A DNA stretch of 64,000 bases from UBA7672 sp963784415 (GCA_963784415.1 CAWARK010000005.1:62001-126000); one strand, 5' to 3'; positions 8,673-15,118 are shown, counted from the stretch's first letter. A program made the numbers and translations. The notes: generated from the sequence alone by a model not told the origin.

Positions 8673-9450
8673 ATGGCCAAGACACTCACACGAGACGAAA
8701 CCATACCGGAATCGCCCAGCGTCGATCCGGCGGAGATCGACAAGTTTCGCGCAATGGCGGCAGACTGGTGGTCGCCGACGGGGAAGTTTGCGCCGCTCCA
8801 CAAGTTCAACCCGGTGCGGCTCACATACATTCGCGATACCGCGACGAAGCATTTCGGACTGGACGCAAATGCGAAACGCCCGCTGGAAGGCTTGCGCCTG
8901 CTGGATGCGGGATGCGGCGGCGGTCTGGTGACGGAGCCTATGGCGCGGCTGGGTGCGCACGCTGTCGGGATCGATGCGGGTGACGCCAACATCAAGGCGG
9001 CGATGGTGCATGCCGACGAGGTGCATGTGGATGCGGATTATCGCGTCGGCACGATCGAGGGACTAATTGCGGCGGGTGAGCCGAAGTTCGACATCGTGCT
9101 GGCGCTGGAAGTTGTCGAGCATGTGCAGGACCCGGCCGTGTTCCTGAAGGATTGCGCGAGCCTGGTGGCGCCGGGCGGGCTGATGATCGCTGCGACGCTG
9201 AACCGGACGGCGAAGGCGTTTGCGCTGGCCGTTGTCGGCGCGGAGCACATCCTGCGCTGGTTGCCGGTGGGGACGCATGACTGGTCGAAGTTCGTGACGC
9301 CGGAGGAGATGTCGACGGCGATCACTGAAGGCAGGCCTCACGATCGAAGACACGCTGGGCGTGTCGTTCTCGCCGCTGTCCGGCAAGTGGAGCCTCTCGC
9401 GCGACACGTCGGTCAACTACATGATGACGGCGAGCCGCCCCAAGGCCTGA
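8673..9450 (+). pseudogene. ubiG: Ubiquinone O-methyltransferase, interrupted by a one-base frameshift
   Basis: UbiG does both O-methylations of ubiquinone synthesis using SAM. Frame 1 from 8673 gives the conserved N-terminus (DPAEIDKFRAMAADWW, FNPVRLTYIRD), SAM motif I (LLDAGCGGG) and VGTHDWSKFVTPEEM. The homology then continues in the +1 frame (AGLTIEDTLGVSFSPLSGKW, ending SVNYMMTASRPKA) to a TGA at 9448-9450. The switch lies at about 9327-9335; one extra G in gaaggcagg explains it. Unshifted, frame 1 runs straight into mnmC and makes an 849-codon fusion from 8673. The original UbiG stop overlaps the mnmC start (TGATG). ubiG is needed for ubiquinone, so a sequencing indel is the simplest explanation, but a real lesion cannot be excluded. 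Confidence 0.9.
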
Positions 9451-11219
9451 TGACGCGCCTGCCGCCCCTGCCCGATCTGGAATTCAACGCGCTTGAGGGA
9501 GGTGGCGTTGCGCCGTTCGCGCGCGGGCATGGCGATGTCTATTTTTCCGGCGAGGGTCTGTCGGAAAAGCGCGCGGTGTTTCTGGTCGGTTGCGGGCTGC
9601 CGGAGGCTTGGGCCGGGCGTGAACATTTCACAGTGGGCGAGCTGGGGTTTGGCACTGGTCTGAACCTGTTGGCGCTGTGGGAGTTGTGGCGGGCGCATCG
9701 GCCGAGCGCGACGGCGCGGCTGGATGTGGTGTCGTTCGAGGGCCTGTTGATGCCGCGTGATGCGGCGGCGCGCGCGCATGGGGCCTGGCCGGAGCTGGCT
9801 GAGTTGTCGGCGGAGCTGCGGGACAAGTGGCCGGAGCGGGCGCGTGGCGCGCAGCGTATCGTGCTGGGTGATGGCGTGACGCTGACGCTGTTCGTCGACG
9901 AGATCGCGAGCAGCCTGCCTCAGGCGCGGGCTAGCGTCGATGCGTGGTTTCTCGATGGCTTTGCGCCCGCGAAGAACCCGGAGATGTGGTCGGCCGAGGT
10001 GCTGGGTCATGTGGCGCGGCTGAGCGCGGCGGGCGCGCGGGCGGCGACTTATACGGTGGCCGGCGATGTGCGGCGGAATTTGCAAGCGGTTGGCTTCGAG
10101 GTCGCCAAGGTTCCCGGACACGGACGCAAGAAGGAACGGCTGGAGGCGCGGCTTGTGGCAGAGCGGCCCGGGCGGGCAGTCGCGCCGAAGCGTGTGGCGA
10201 TCATCGGCGCAGGGATTGCGGGCGCGTGCGCGGCTCAGGCGTTTGTACGGCGCGGATTCAGCGTGACGGTCTACGATCAGGCGGCGGCGCCGGGCAGCGG
10301 GGCGAGCGGCAATCCGCTGGCGCTGGTGATGCCGCGTCTGGATGCGGGCGATGGGCCGGCGTCGCGGGCGCTGCTGGAAGCGTGGCTGATGGCGCGGCAG
10401 TTCTATCCGGAGCTCGGCGTGGCGGCGGCGCAGGTGCTGGACGCGGTTCACCTGCCGCGCGGGGAGCGGGAGGAGCTACGGTTTGCGAAGCTGCTGAGCG
10501 ATCCGCCGCTGACGGAGGATTTGTTGCGAGCCGAGGGTGCGGGGCTTCGGCATGTTGGCGCTGTCGCGGTGCGGCCGCAGGCGGCGCTGGCGCGATTGCT
10601 GGACGGGGCGGAGCTGCGGTTCGGGGTGCGGGTTGCGTCGGTCGATGAGATCGATGCGGATCTGGTGGTCGTGTGCGCGGGAATGGGCGTCGCGGGGATT
10701 GGTGGCGTTGCGGCGCCGGCGGTCGAGGGGCGGCTGGGACAGGTGAACTGGATGGCGTCGCAGGGCGCGCCACGCGCGATTGCGGATGGCGGCTATGCGG
10801 TGGAGGCATTCGGGCAGCTCGTGTTTGGCGCAACATTCGAGGCGGCGCACGGTGAACCAGAAGTGAGCGAGGACGCGCGCACGCACAATCTCGGCGTGCT
10901 GGCGAGGTTGCGGCCGGATATTGGTGTGGGCGAACTGTCGTCGCGGGCGGCGATACGGGCCACGACGCAGGATCGGTTGCCGTTTGCGGGACGTGCGGTC
11001 ACAAACGAAAAGGCGCCGGACGGCACTCCGGCGCCTTCAGGACGTCACCGCCTTATCGGCGGCCTCGGCTCACGCGGCTTTCTTTGGGCGCCGCTGCTCG
11101 CCGAGCTGGTCGCATCGGAAGCCCTCGGCGAACCGCTGCCTGTTGAGACGAGCGTTGCCGATTGCCTTGACCCCGGGCGATTTGTTGCCCGCGCGATGAG
11201 GCGCGGGAATTCTGTGTGA
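9450..11219 (+). CDS. mnmC: Bifunctional tRNA 5-methylaminomethyl-2-thiouridine (mnm5s2U34) biosynthesis enzyme
   Basis: 589 aa. The N-terminal half is the SAM-dependent methyltransferase (ELGFGTGLNLLAL, and DAWFLDGFAPAKNPEMW near residue 165). The C-terminal half is the FAD oxidoreductase, starting with the dinucleotide motif VAIIGAGIAGACAAQAF near residue 248 and ending GGLGSRGFLWAPLLAELVA. It converts cmnm5s2U to nm5s2U and then methylates it at the wobble position of several tRNAs. The ATG at 9450 overlaps the ubiG stop and fits MTRLPPLPDLEFN; because ubiG is frameshifted, both share one frame in this sequence. A terminator-like palindrome encodes an odd EKAPDGTPAPSG insert near the C-terminus. 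Confidence 0.92.
   Translation: MTRLPPLPDLEFNALEGGGVAPFARGHGDVYFSGEGLSEKRAVFLVGCGLPEAWAGREHFTVGELGFGTGLNLLALWELWRAHRPSATARLDVVSFEGLLMPRDAAARAHGAWPELAELSAELRDKWPERARGAQRIVLGDGVTLTLFVDEIASSLPQARASVDAWFLDGFAPAKNPEMWSAEVLGHVARLSAAGARAATYTVAGDVRRNLQAVGFEVAKVPGHGRKKERLEARLVAERPGRAVAPKRVAIIGAGIAGACAAQAFVRRGFSVTVYDQAAAPGSGASGNPLALVMPRLDAGDGPASRALLEAWLMARQFYPELGVAAAQVLDAVHLPRGEREELRFAKLLSDPPLTEDLLRAEGAGLRHVGAVAVRPQAALARLLDGAELRFGVRVASVDEIDADLVVVCAGMGVAGIGGVAAPAVEGRLGQVNWMASQGAPRAIADGGYAVEAFGQLVFGATFEAAHGEPEVSEDARTHNLGVLARLRPDIGVGELSSRAAIRATTQDRLPFAGRAVTNEKAPDGTPAPSGRHRLIGGLGSRGFLWAPLLAELVASEALGEPLPVETSVADCLDPGRFVARAMRRGNSV
11010..11037. repeat. Terminator-like 11-bp stem inside mnmC
   Basis: AAGGCGCCGGA (11010-11020), six-base loop, then TCCGGCGCCTT (11027-11037): a perfect 11-bp stem with A and T flanks like a bidirectional intrinsic terminator. 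It lies in frame within mnmC, about 190 bp before its stop, and encodes residues of a Pro/Ala/Gly insert between conserved FAD-domain motifs. Confidence 0.7.
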
Positions 11220-11224
11220 CCGCG

Positions 11225-11512
11225 TCAGAGGCGGGACGTTGAGTCCGTCCGACGCAGCCGTTCGATTTCATCTGCGAGGCGGCGATCATCGTCGGTGACG
11301 AGCTTCTCGAGCACGCGGACACGATCCTTGAGCTTGGCCACGTCCTGGTGGAGATCGCCGACGATGCCGTGGAGCTGCTCGGTCTCGCCATCCATGCCGC
11401 GGCTGCGGGCGCGGATCTTTTCGCGCTCGATCTTGAGGCCGCCCGTGATGATGCTGGACACGGTGCCAAGGACGACGAGGGCGATGACGAATTCGAAGAC
11501 GCCGAGATGCAT
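11225..11512 (-). CDS. PspB-like small membrane coiled-coil protein (array member 6)
   Basis: 95 aa, last gene of the extended psp run, four bases after its neighbour's stop and five from the convergent mnmC. It has an N-terminal transmembrane helix (about 5-25, FVIALVVLGTVSSIITGG), a charged linker, then the shared signature DRVRVLEKLVTDDDRRLADE continuing I-E-R-L-R. PspB has the same plan: one membrane helix and a short cytoplasmic coiled coil ending in R-I-E-T-L-E-R-L-V. I infer descent from PspB by duplication. The function is unknown; a membrane-anchored partner for PspA, PspC or the other array members is plausible. Confidence 0.8.
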   Translation of the reverse strand: MHLGVFEFVIALVVLGTVSSIITGGLKIEREKIRARSRGMDGETEQLHGIVGDLHQDVAKLKDRVRVLEKLVTDDDRRLADEIERLRRTDSTSRL

Positions 11513-11516
11513 GTGC

Positions 11517-11801
11517 CTACACCCTCTGTTCTGACTTCAGCCGGTTGATCTCGCTGGCGAGATTGCGATCTTCGTCGGTGACGAGACGTTCGAGCACCTG
11601 CACGCGGTCGCGCAGCTTCGCCATCTCTGCCTGGTTGGCCGCGAGGATCTGCTCGAGGCGCGCGAGCTCCTCCTGCCCTGCCGACTGTCCCTTGTGCGCC
11701 TGCATCTGGCGCTCCTCGTGTTTGAACGCCATGCGCGTCACGATCAGGATGAAGGCGGCGACCATCGCGATGACGACGACGATCATTGTCATGAGGTCCA
11801 T
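11517..11801 (-). CDS. PspB-like small membrane coiled-coil protein (array member 5)
   Basis: 94 aa. A strong N-terminal membrane helix (about 3-23, MTMIVVVIAMVAAFILIV) is followed by a Gln/Glu-rich linker, a heptad-like helix (LARLEQILAANQAEMAKL) and the signature RDRVQVLERLVTDEDRNLAS plus E-I-N-R-L-K. It is three bases downstream of member 4 and four upstream of member 6, so co-transcription and coupling are very likely. No enzymatic motif is visible. The linker and membrane helix differ from those of its paralogues while the C-terminal 25 residues are nearly the same, which suggests that the tail is the conserved interaction surface. Confidence 0.8.
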   Translation of the reverse strand: MDLMTMIVVVIAMVAAFILIVTRMAFKHEERQMQAHKGQSAGQEELARLEQILAANQAEMAKLRDRVQVLERLVTDEDRNLASEINRLKSEQRV

Positions 11802-11804
11802 CGG

Positions 11805-12068
11805 TCAGATCCTTTCCGAAGAGCGGAGACGATCGATCTCGCTGGAGAGCTTGCGGTCGCCATCGGTGAGCAGGCGTTCGAGCACGGCGACGCGATCCTT
11901 GAGGCGCTGGATCTCATTCACGGTTTCGGATGAGGAGGCGCCGGACGCGCGCTCTTCCTTAGCGATCTGGAGCTTCAGTTGCTGCGACTTGATGTAGGCA
12001 CCGCTGAGTATGGCGATGATGCCGCACATTATGCCGAGGAGCGGGATGAGTACGCCAATCGAGTTCAT
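11805..12068 (-). CDS. PspB-like small membrane coiled-coil protein (array member 4)
   Basis: 87 aa. A membrane helix at about 4-24 (IGVLIPLLGIMCGIIAILSG), a Lys/Gln-rich stretch, a Ser/Ala-rich hinge (ASGASSSE), then the signature KDRVAVLERLLTDGDRKLSS with E-I-D-R-L-R. The start MNSIGVL has an AGGAC ribosome site nine bases upstream. It is spaced nine bases from member 3 and three from member 5. Family membership rests on the tail signature and on size and topology like PspB. Confidence 0.8.
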   Translation of the reverse strand: MNSIGVLIPLLGIMCGIIAILSGAYIKSQQLKLQIAKEERASGASSSETVNEIQRLKDRVAVLERLLTDGDRKLSSEIDRLRSSERI

Positions 12069-12077
12069 GACTTTGTC

Positions 12078-12482
12078 CTAGTCCTTTTTGCGATCAGTCT
12101 CGCGCAGGCGTTCGATCTCGGCGGCCAGGCGCGCGTCGTCGTTGAGCGCCAAGCGTTCGAGCACGATGATCCGTTCGTTGAGGGACGCGATGGTTTTCTC
12201 CATCCTGGCGACCTTGTCCTGCAGCTCGGCGACATTCTCACCACCGGGCTGGCCGCCCATGCCGTGCATGCCGCCCGCGCCATATCTGCCGCCGAGGCCC
12301 CAGGCCTTCATGCTCTCGGCATCGAGCCCCCAGAATTTCGGATCGCCGAAATGGCTCCAGTCGCCACGGCCGGCATGACGGGCGGCGCGGCGGGCGCGCC
12401 AGGCGGCGCGCTTGGCTTCGCGACCGAAGGGATCGGCGCCGGTGCGGCGGCTGTCGTTGTGGCGTTCATTGTCGTCGATCAT
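12078..12482 (-). CDS. Soluble PspB-tail protein with a Gly/Met-rich segment (array member 3)
   Basis: 134 aa, with no membrane helix. The N-terminus is very hydrophilic and Arg-rich (about 20-40), then a WSHFGDPKFWGLDAESMKAW segment, a Gly/Met-rich stretch (about 63-82, GGRYGAGGMHGMGG), a coiled coil (VAELQDKVARMEKTIASL) and the signature NERIIVLERLALNDDARLAA with E-I-E-R-L-R. A GAGGGAA ribosome site precedes the ATG. It is the one long member that lost, or never had, the membrane anchor. It could bind membrane or nucleic acid through the basic part, but that is a guess. Confidence 0.75.
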   Translation of the reverse strand: MIDDNERHNDSRRTGADPFGREAKRAAWRARRAARHAGRGDWSHFGDPKFWGLDAESMKAWGLGGRYGAGGMHGMGGQPGGENVAELQDKVARMEKTIASLNERIIVLERLALNDDARLAAEIERLRETDRKKD

Positions 12483-12509
12483 TTCGCCTGTTCCCTCTCA
12501 GCGTAATTA

Positions 12510-12671
12510 TCAGCGCAGCTTTTCGATTTCGGCGGCGAGGCGTGCTTCTTCATCGGAGCGCACCTGGCTCAACGGTACGCGGCGCGGCTCCTGCGCATCG
12601 AGGAAGCGCGGGCGCGGGTTCGCCGGAGCGTTCGGATCATTGGTCGGGGCGGGCCTGGTCTCGTTTTTCAT
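12510..12671 (-). CDS. 53-aa soluble protein with the array tail only (array member 2)
   Basis: An ATG at 12671 with a strong GGGAG ribosome site (11 bases upstream) starts 53 codons ending TGA at 12510. The first half is Pro/Asn/Arg-rich and probably disordered (NDPNAPANPRPRFLD). The end, SDEEARLAAEIEKLR, matches the last part of the shared signature (D-x-x-A-R-L-A-A-E-I-E-x-L-R in member 3). It lies between members 1 and 3 on the same strand with gaps of 37 and 27 bases. It is short enough to be missed by automatic calling. The ribosome site, position and tail match support it as a gene. Confidence 0.65.
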   Translation of the reverse strand: MKNETRPAPTNDPNAPANPRPRFLDAQEPRRVPLSQVRSDEEARLAAEIEKLR

Positions 12672-12708
12672 TTTCTGTTTCTCCCTTGGCCAGCACTAGG
12701 GCCCATAC

Positions 12709-12969
12709 CTAGGCAGGCGGGCGGTCGCGATTGCGCAGGCCGTCAATCTCTCGCGAGAGCCTGCGGTCATCGTCAGTCACAAGACGTTCGAGCACCTGAA
12801 CGCGCGCGGTCAGTTTGTCGATCTGCTGCTGCATGGCGCCGACGATGGCTTCGTCCTGCTGCGAGCCACGCGAGAGAAGTTGTGCGCGGCGGAGCTTTCC
12901 GTTCTGGATCAGGTAAACGATGGCCACGACCATTACGAAGGGAGCGGCAACTGCAATAACACCTTCCAT
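12709..12969 (-). CDS. PspB-like small membrane coiled-coil protein (array member 1)
   Basis: 86 aa from the ATG at 12969 (MEGVIAVAAPFVMV), one base after the stop of the 85-aa gene, so translation is probably coupled. The membrane helix spans about 4-22, a basic stop-transfer follows (NGKLRRAQ), then a helix (QDEAIVGAMQQQIDKL) and the signature TARVQVLERLVTDDDRRLSR with E-I-D-G-L-R. The same frame opens further upstream, but that stretch overlaps the 85-aa gene and is Arg/Ser low-complexity, so it was not used. Confidence 0.8.
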   Translation of the reverse strand: MEGVIAVAAPFVMVVAIVYLIQNGKLRRAQLLSRGSQQDEAIVGAMQQQIDKLTARVQVLERLVTDDDRRLSREIDGLRNRDRPPA

Positions 12970-12970
12970 C

Positions 12971-13228
12971 TTACAACCCCGTAGCCGTGAGCGTCGCCAG
13001 CGGGCGCCAGTCGATCGCAAAGTTGCAGTCCGGCGGGCATCCGCGCGACGCCACGTCGAGCTGGAGGCCTTCCTCGCCGCCGCCGAAGACAAGCGTCATT
13101 TCGCCAGCATCGAGATGAACCACGCCCAGACGGGCGCCTGCAAGAAGGGTCGTCATACCGAAAGCGAGGAGAGCCGCGGCGCAAGCCAATCTGACCTGCA
13201 AGGGGCTGATCTGAAATCTGCGAGCCAT
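12971..13228 (-). CDS. 85-aa single-pass exported protein with a CPPDC motif
   Basis: Starts at 13228 behind a GAGGGAC ribosome site. It has a basic N-terminus, one hydrophobic segment (about 12-33, ACAAALLAFGMTTLLAGA) acting as an anchor or signal peptide, then a short beta-rich part with GGGEE and C-P-P-D-C near residues 64-68. It lacks the array signature but sits between pspC and the first array member, coupled to the latter. I do not recognise the family. The C-x3-C pair after an export signal suggests a periplasmic disulfide, which is an inference. Confidence 0.65.
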   Translation of the reverse strand: MARRFQISPLQVRLACAAALLAFGMTTLLAGARLGVVHLDAGEMTLVFGGGEEGLQLDVASRGCPPDCNFAIDWRPLATLTATGL

Positions 13229-13275
13229 TGTGTCCCTCTTTTATTTTGTCTTGGGGGCTTTGTTGGTTCGTCGTT

Positions 13276-13316
13276 GGCGCAGCGGCTGCGGGAGGAGGAG
13301 GATCAGCCGCTGCGCC
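13276..13316 (-). promoter_or_regulatory. Strong hairpin just after pspC, between pspABC and the downstream array
   Basis: GGCGCAGCGGCTG (13276-13288) and CAGCCGCTGCGCC (13304-13316) form a perfect 13-bp stem with a 15-base loop. On the minus strand it lies 7 bases after the pspC stop, and no U-run follows. It therefore looks like an RNA-stabilising, processing or partial attenuation element rather than a full terminator. Confidence 0.55.
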
Positions 13317-13323
13317 GGGTGTT

Positions 13324-13725
13324 CTAGATACCTTCCAGGTCGCGGAATTCCTTGCGGAGTTTCCATTCTTCGGAGGTGACCGCGCGTTCCATCTTGGCGA
13401 GGCGGTCGTCCATGTCCTTGAACTTGTAGCGGATGTTGGAGAACGTTTCGCGCGGGCGATCCGACACCGACGTCCAGAAACGTTCTTCATCCGGCGTGAG
13501 ATTGCGCGGGCGATACGGCTGGTAGGGCGTGATCGCCCAGACCACGAAGTAGACCGGGATGATGAAGCCGACGCCGCCGAAGAGAAGGACGGCCGCAATA
13601 ATGCGGGTGATCGTCGGATCCCAGCCCATGCGGTCAGCTACGCCGCCGCAGACGCCGGCGATGACCTTGTCACGGGAGCGGTAGAGCCGCTTCGGGTTCG
13701 GAGAGGAGATGTAATCGTCGCGCAT
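13324..13725 (-). CDS. pspC: Phage shock protein C
   Basis: 133 aa. The PspC domain is clear: LYRSRDKVIAGVCGGVAD, followed by W-D-P-T-I-T-R and a membrane segment (about 41-67, IIAAVLLFGGVGFIIPVYFVVWAI). The C-terminal cytoplasmic part carries NLTPDEERFWTSV and a coiled coil (DDRLAKMERAVTSEEWKLRK) that lines up with the array tail (R-x-x-x-M-E-R-x-V-T-S-x-E-x-x-L-R-x-E). PspC and PspB sense inner-membrane damage and draw PspA to the membrane. It overlaps the pspB stop by one base. Confidence 0.95.
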   Translation of the reverse strand: MRDDYISSPNPKRLYRSRDKVIAGVCGGVADRMGWDPTITRIIAAVLLFGGVGFIIPVYFVVWAITPYQPYRPRNLTPDEERFWTSVSDRPRETFSNIRYKFKDMDDRLAKMERAVTSEEWKLRKEFRDLEGI

Positions 13726-13991
13726 CAGTTGATGTCCCCACGAGTGGACTGGGAGGGACGCGGGCGGACAGGCGCTGCGTCAGGTTCGACAAGGCGTTCC
13801 AGGGTCTCGATCCGGCGCTCCATCGTTCGAGCGGAGCGCCAGAGGTCTTCGAGCATCCGCTCGTCGTCTTCGGTCAGATTGCGCGACGAGCGGTTCTTCG
13901 AGATGTAGTGCAGGATCATCCACGGCAGGATGACGAAGAGCGAGACGATGGCGACAAGGCCAAGACTCATCCCGAAAGCAGCTTCAGACAT
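13725..13991 (-). CDS. pspB: Phage shock protein B
   Basis: 88 aa. The N-terminal membrane helix (about 9-29, SLGLVAIVSLFVILPWMILHY) is followed by NLTEDDERMLEDLWRSARTM and the coiled coil MERRIETLERLVEPD, the classic PspB end. The stretch NLT-x-D-(D/E)-ER also occurs in PspC here. PspB works with PspC in membrane stress sensing. It overlaps the ends of pspA (13991) and pspC (13725) by single bases, so the three are coupled. Its tail is the likely ancestor of the array signature. Confidence 0.93.
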   Translation of the reverse strand: MSEAAFGMSLGLVAIVSLFVILPWMILHYISKNRSSRNLTEDDERMLEDLWRSARTMERRIETLERLVEPDAAPVRPRPSQSTRGDIN

Positions 13992-14701
13992 CAGACGCCC
14001 TCACCTTCAGCGGTTTTGCGGCGAGACGGAGCAGCAGGAGCGGGAGCTCCGCCACGGCGGCGCTTGATCTCGGCCAGTTCCTTTTCGATCGACTCTTCGG
14101 CGGCCAGTTCCTGGAACTGCGCTTCGAGCGAACGGTCGCCGACATTGATCAGATCGGCATAGGCTTCCATCTCGTCGACCTTGCGTTCGATCTGGCCGTA
14201 GCGGCGCATCGCCTCGTCGACCTTGTTGACCTCGATGCGCGAGCGCATCGCGATCCGTTGTTCGGCAGCTTCACGACGGACGACCAGCGCACGATGTTTC
14301 GTTTTCGCTTCGTCCAGTTTGGCTTGCAGCTTCTCGAGATCATCCTGGCGGCGGACCGAGACTTCTTCGATCGCAACCAGCGCCTGGCGGCGGCTGTCGA
14401 TCTCGCGCTCGGCGCGTTGCTTGGCGGAGAGGGCGCCGCGGGCGAGGTCTTCGCGCCCCTTTTCCACGGCGAGCTCGGCCTTGGCTGTCCAGTCGAGACG
14501 GGTCTGTTCGAGCGTCTTGATATCGCGCTCGTATTCCTTCTTGTCCGCCATCGACCGCGCAGCGGCGGAGCGGACCTCGACAAGGCAGTCTTCCATTTCC
14601 TGGATGATCAGTCGGGCGATCTTCTCCGGATCCTCCGCCTTATCCAGCATGGAGTTGATGTTGGAGTTGATGATGTCGGACAGTCGGGAGAAAACGCCCA
14701 T
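13991..14701 (-). CDS. pspA: Phage shock protein A
   Basis: 236 aa. PspA/Vipp1 family: an N-terminal amphipathic helix (MGVFSRLSDIINSNINSMLDKAEDPEK) that binds stressed membrane, then a long coiled coil (to about 215) and an Ala/Pro-rich C-terminus (RRRGGAPAPAAPSRRK). PspA forms ESCRT-III-like oligomers that stabilise the inner membrane and, when not recruited, binds and inhibits PspF. In this locus it follows the 45-aa gene by 83 bases. Confidence 0.96.
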   Translation of the reverse strand: MGVFSRLSDIINSNINSMLDKAEDPEKIARLIIQEMEDCLVEVRSAAARSMADKKEYERDIKTLEQTRLDWTAKAELAVEKGREDLARGALSAKQRAEREIDSRRQALVAIEEVSVRRQDDLEKLQAKLDEAKTKHRALVVRREAAEQRIAMRSRIEVNKVDEAMRRYGQIERKVDEMEAYADLINVGDRSLEAQFQELAAEESIEKELAEIKRRRGGAPAPAAPSRRKTAEGEGV

Positions 14702-14784
14702 ATCAGAACCTTTCGTCTAAAACTTCTCGGGGGGATGGTCTTCTTGGAGGGGGTGGTCTTGTGTGCCGATGAAGTGGTTGGAGG

Positions 14785-14922
14785 TCAGAAGAAGATCCGC
14801 GCGATCAGGAAGCCGGCGATAAAGAAGCCCCAGCTTTCGAATGATCGACGTGACAGCCAGCTTCCGAACCGTCCCAGTGGGCTGGGCTTCTCGTAGGGGT
14901 CGCGGCTGTCGGTGTATCGCAT
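14785..14922 (-). CDS. 45-aa membrane protein, first gene of the psp operon
   Basis: The ATG at 14922 has a good AGGAG ribosome site eight bases upstream and opens 45 codons: MRYTDSRDPYEKPSPLGRFG..., a basic W-L-S-R-R-S-F segment, then a C-terminal hydrophobic helix (SWGFFIAGFLIARIFF) ending at the stop. It lies about 37 bases after the predicted start of the sigma-54 transcript, so it is the first product made on induction. E. coli PspD is a comparable tiny membrane peptide, but no clear similarity is visible. A longer frame starting at 15000 begins upstream of the promoter and is therefore unlikely. Confidence 0.7.
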   Translation of the reverse strand: MRYTDSRDPYEKPSPLGRFGSWLSRRSFESWGFFIAGFLIARIFF

Positions 14923-14969
14923 CACTGTCTCCTGTGGTCGCCGGTGTGACCCCGGCATGAAGACTTGAT

Positions 14970-14985
14970 TGCAACCCGCGTGCCA
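14970..14985 (-). promoter_or_regulatory. Sigma-54 (RpoN) promoter of the psp operon
   Basis: On the minus strand the sequence reads TGGCACGCGGGTTGCA, a full match to the -24/-12 consensus (TGGCAC-N5-TTGCA). The expected transcript start is near 14959, leaving a 36-base leader before the 45-aa gene. The cognate activator pspF is divergent right next to it, as in enterobacteria. Confidence 0.92.
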
Positions 14986-15024
14986 GTTTTTGGTAACCAT
15001 TGGTCACCTTGTATTTTATCGATT

Positions 15025-15056
15025 TTCCTTGCTTCGCCCTGTGTATAAGCAAGGAA
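15025..15056. promoter_or_regulatory. Candidate PspF upstream activating site
   Basis: TTCCTTGCTT (15025-15034) and AAGCAAGGAA (15047-15056) form a perfect 10-bp inverted repeat with a 12-base spacer. Its centre is about 81 bases upstream of the predicted sigma-54 start, in the window where bacterial enhancer-binding proteins bind. It also lies 63-94 bases before the pspF start codon, so PspF binding could autoregulate pspF as in E. coli. A second near-palindrome, GGTAACC-att-GGTCACC (14992-15008), lies closer to the promoter. Confidence 0.6.
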
Positions 15057-15118
15057 TTTGGTAAAAACGACCACAGCCTTATTGGCGAATTAAACCTTCT
15101 CGTGGTAATTCTCACCAC

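Noticed and set aside
8595..11219. Single 874-codon bifunctional UbiG-MnmC gene
   Set aside because: The UbiG C-terminus is found in another frame with its own stop overlapping the mnmC ATG, so the fusion is the result of an indel rather than a designed protein.
14717..15118. 133-codon frame upstream of pspA on the minus strand
   Set aside because: It starts upstream of the sigma-54 promoter, lacks a ribosome site and overlaps the better supported 45-aa gene.
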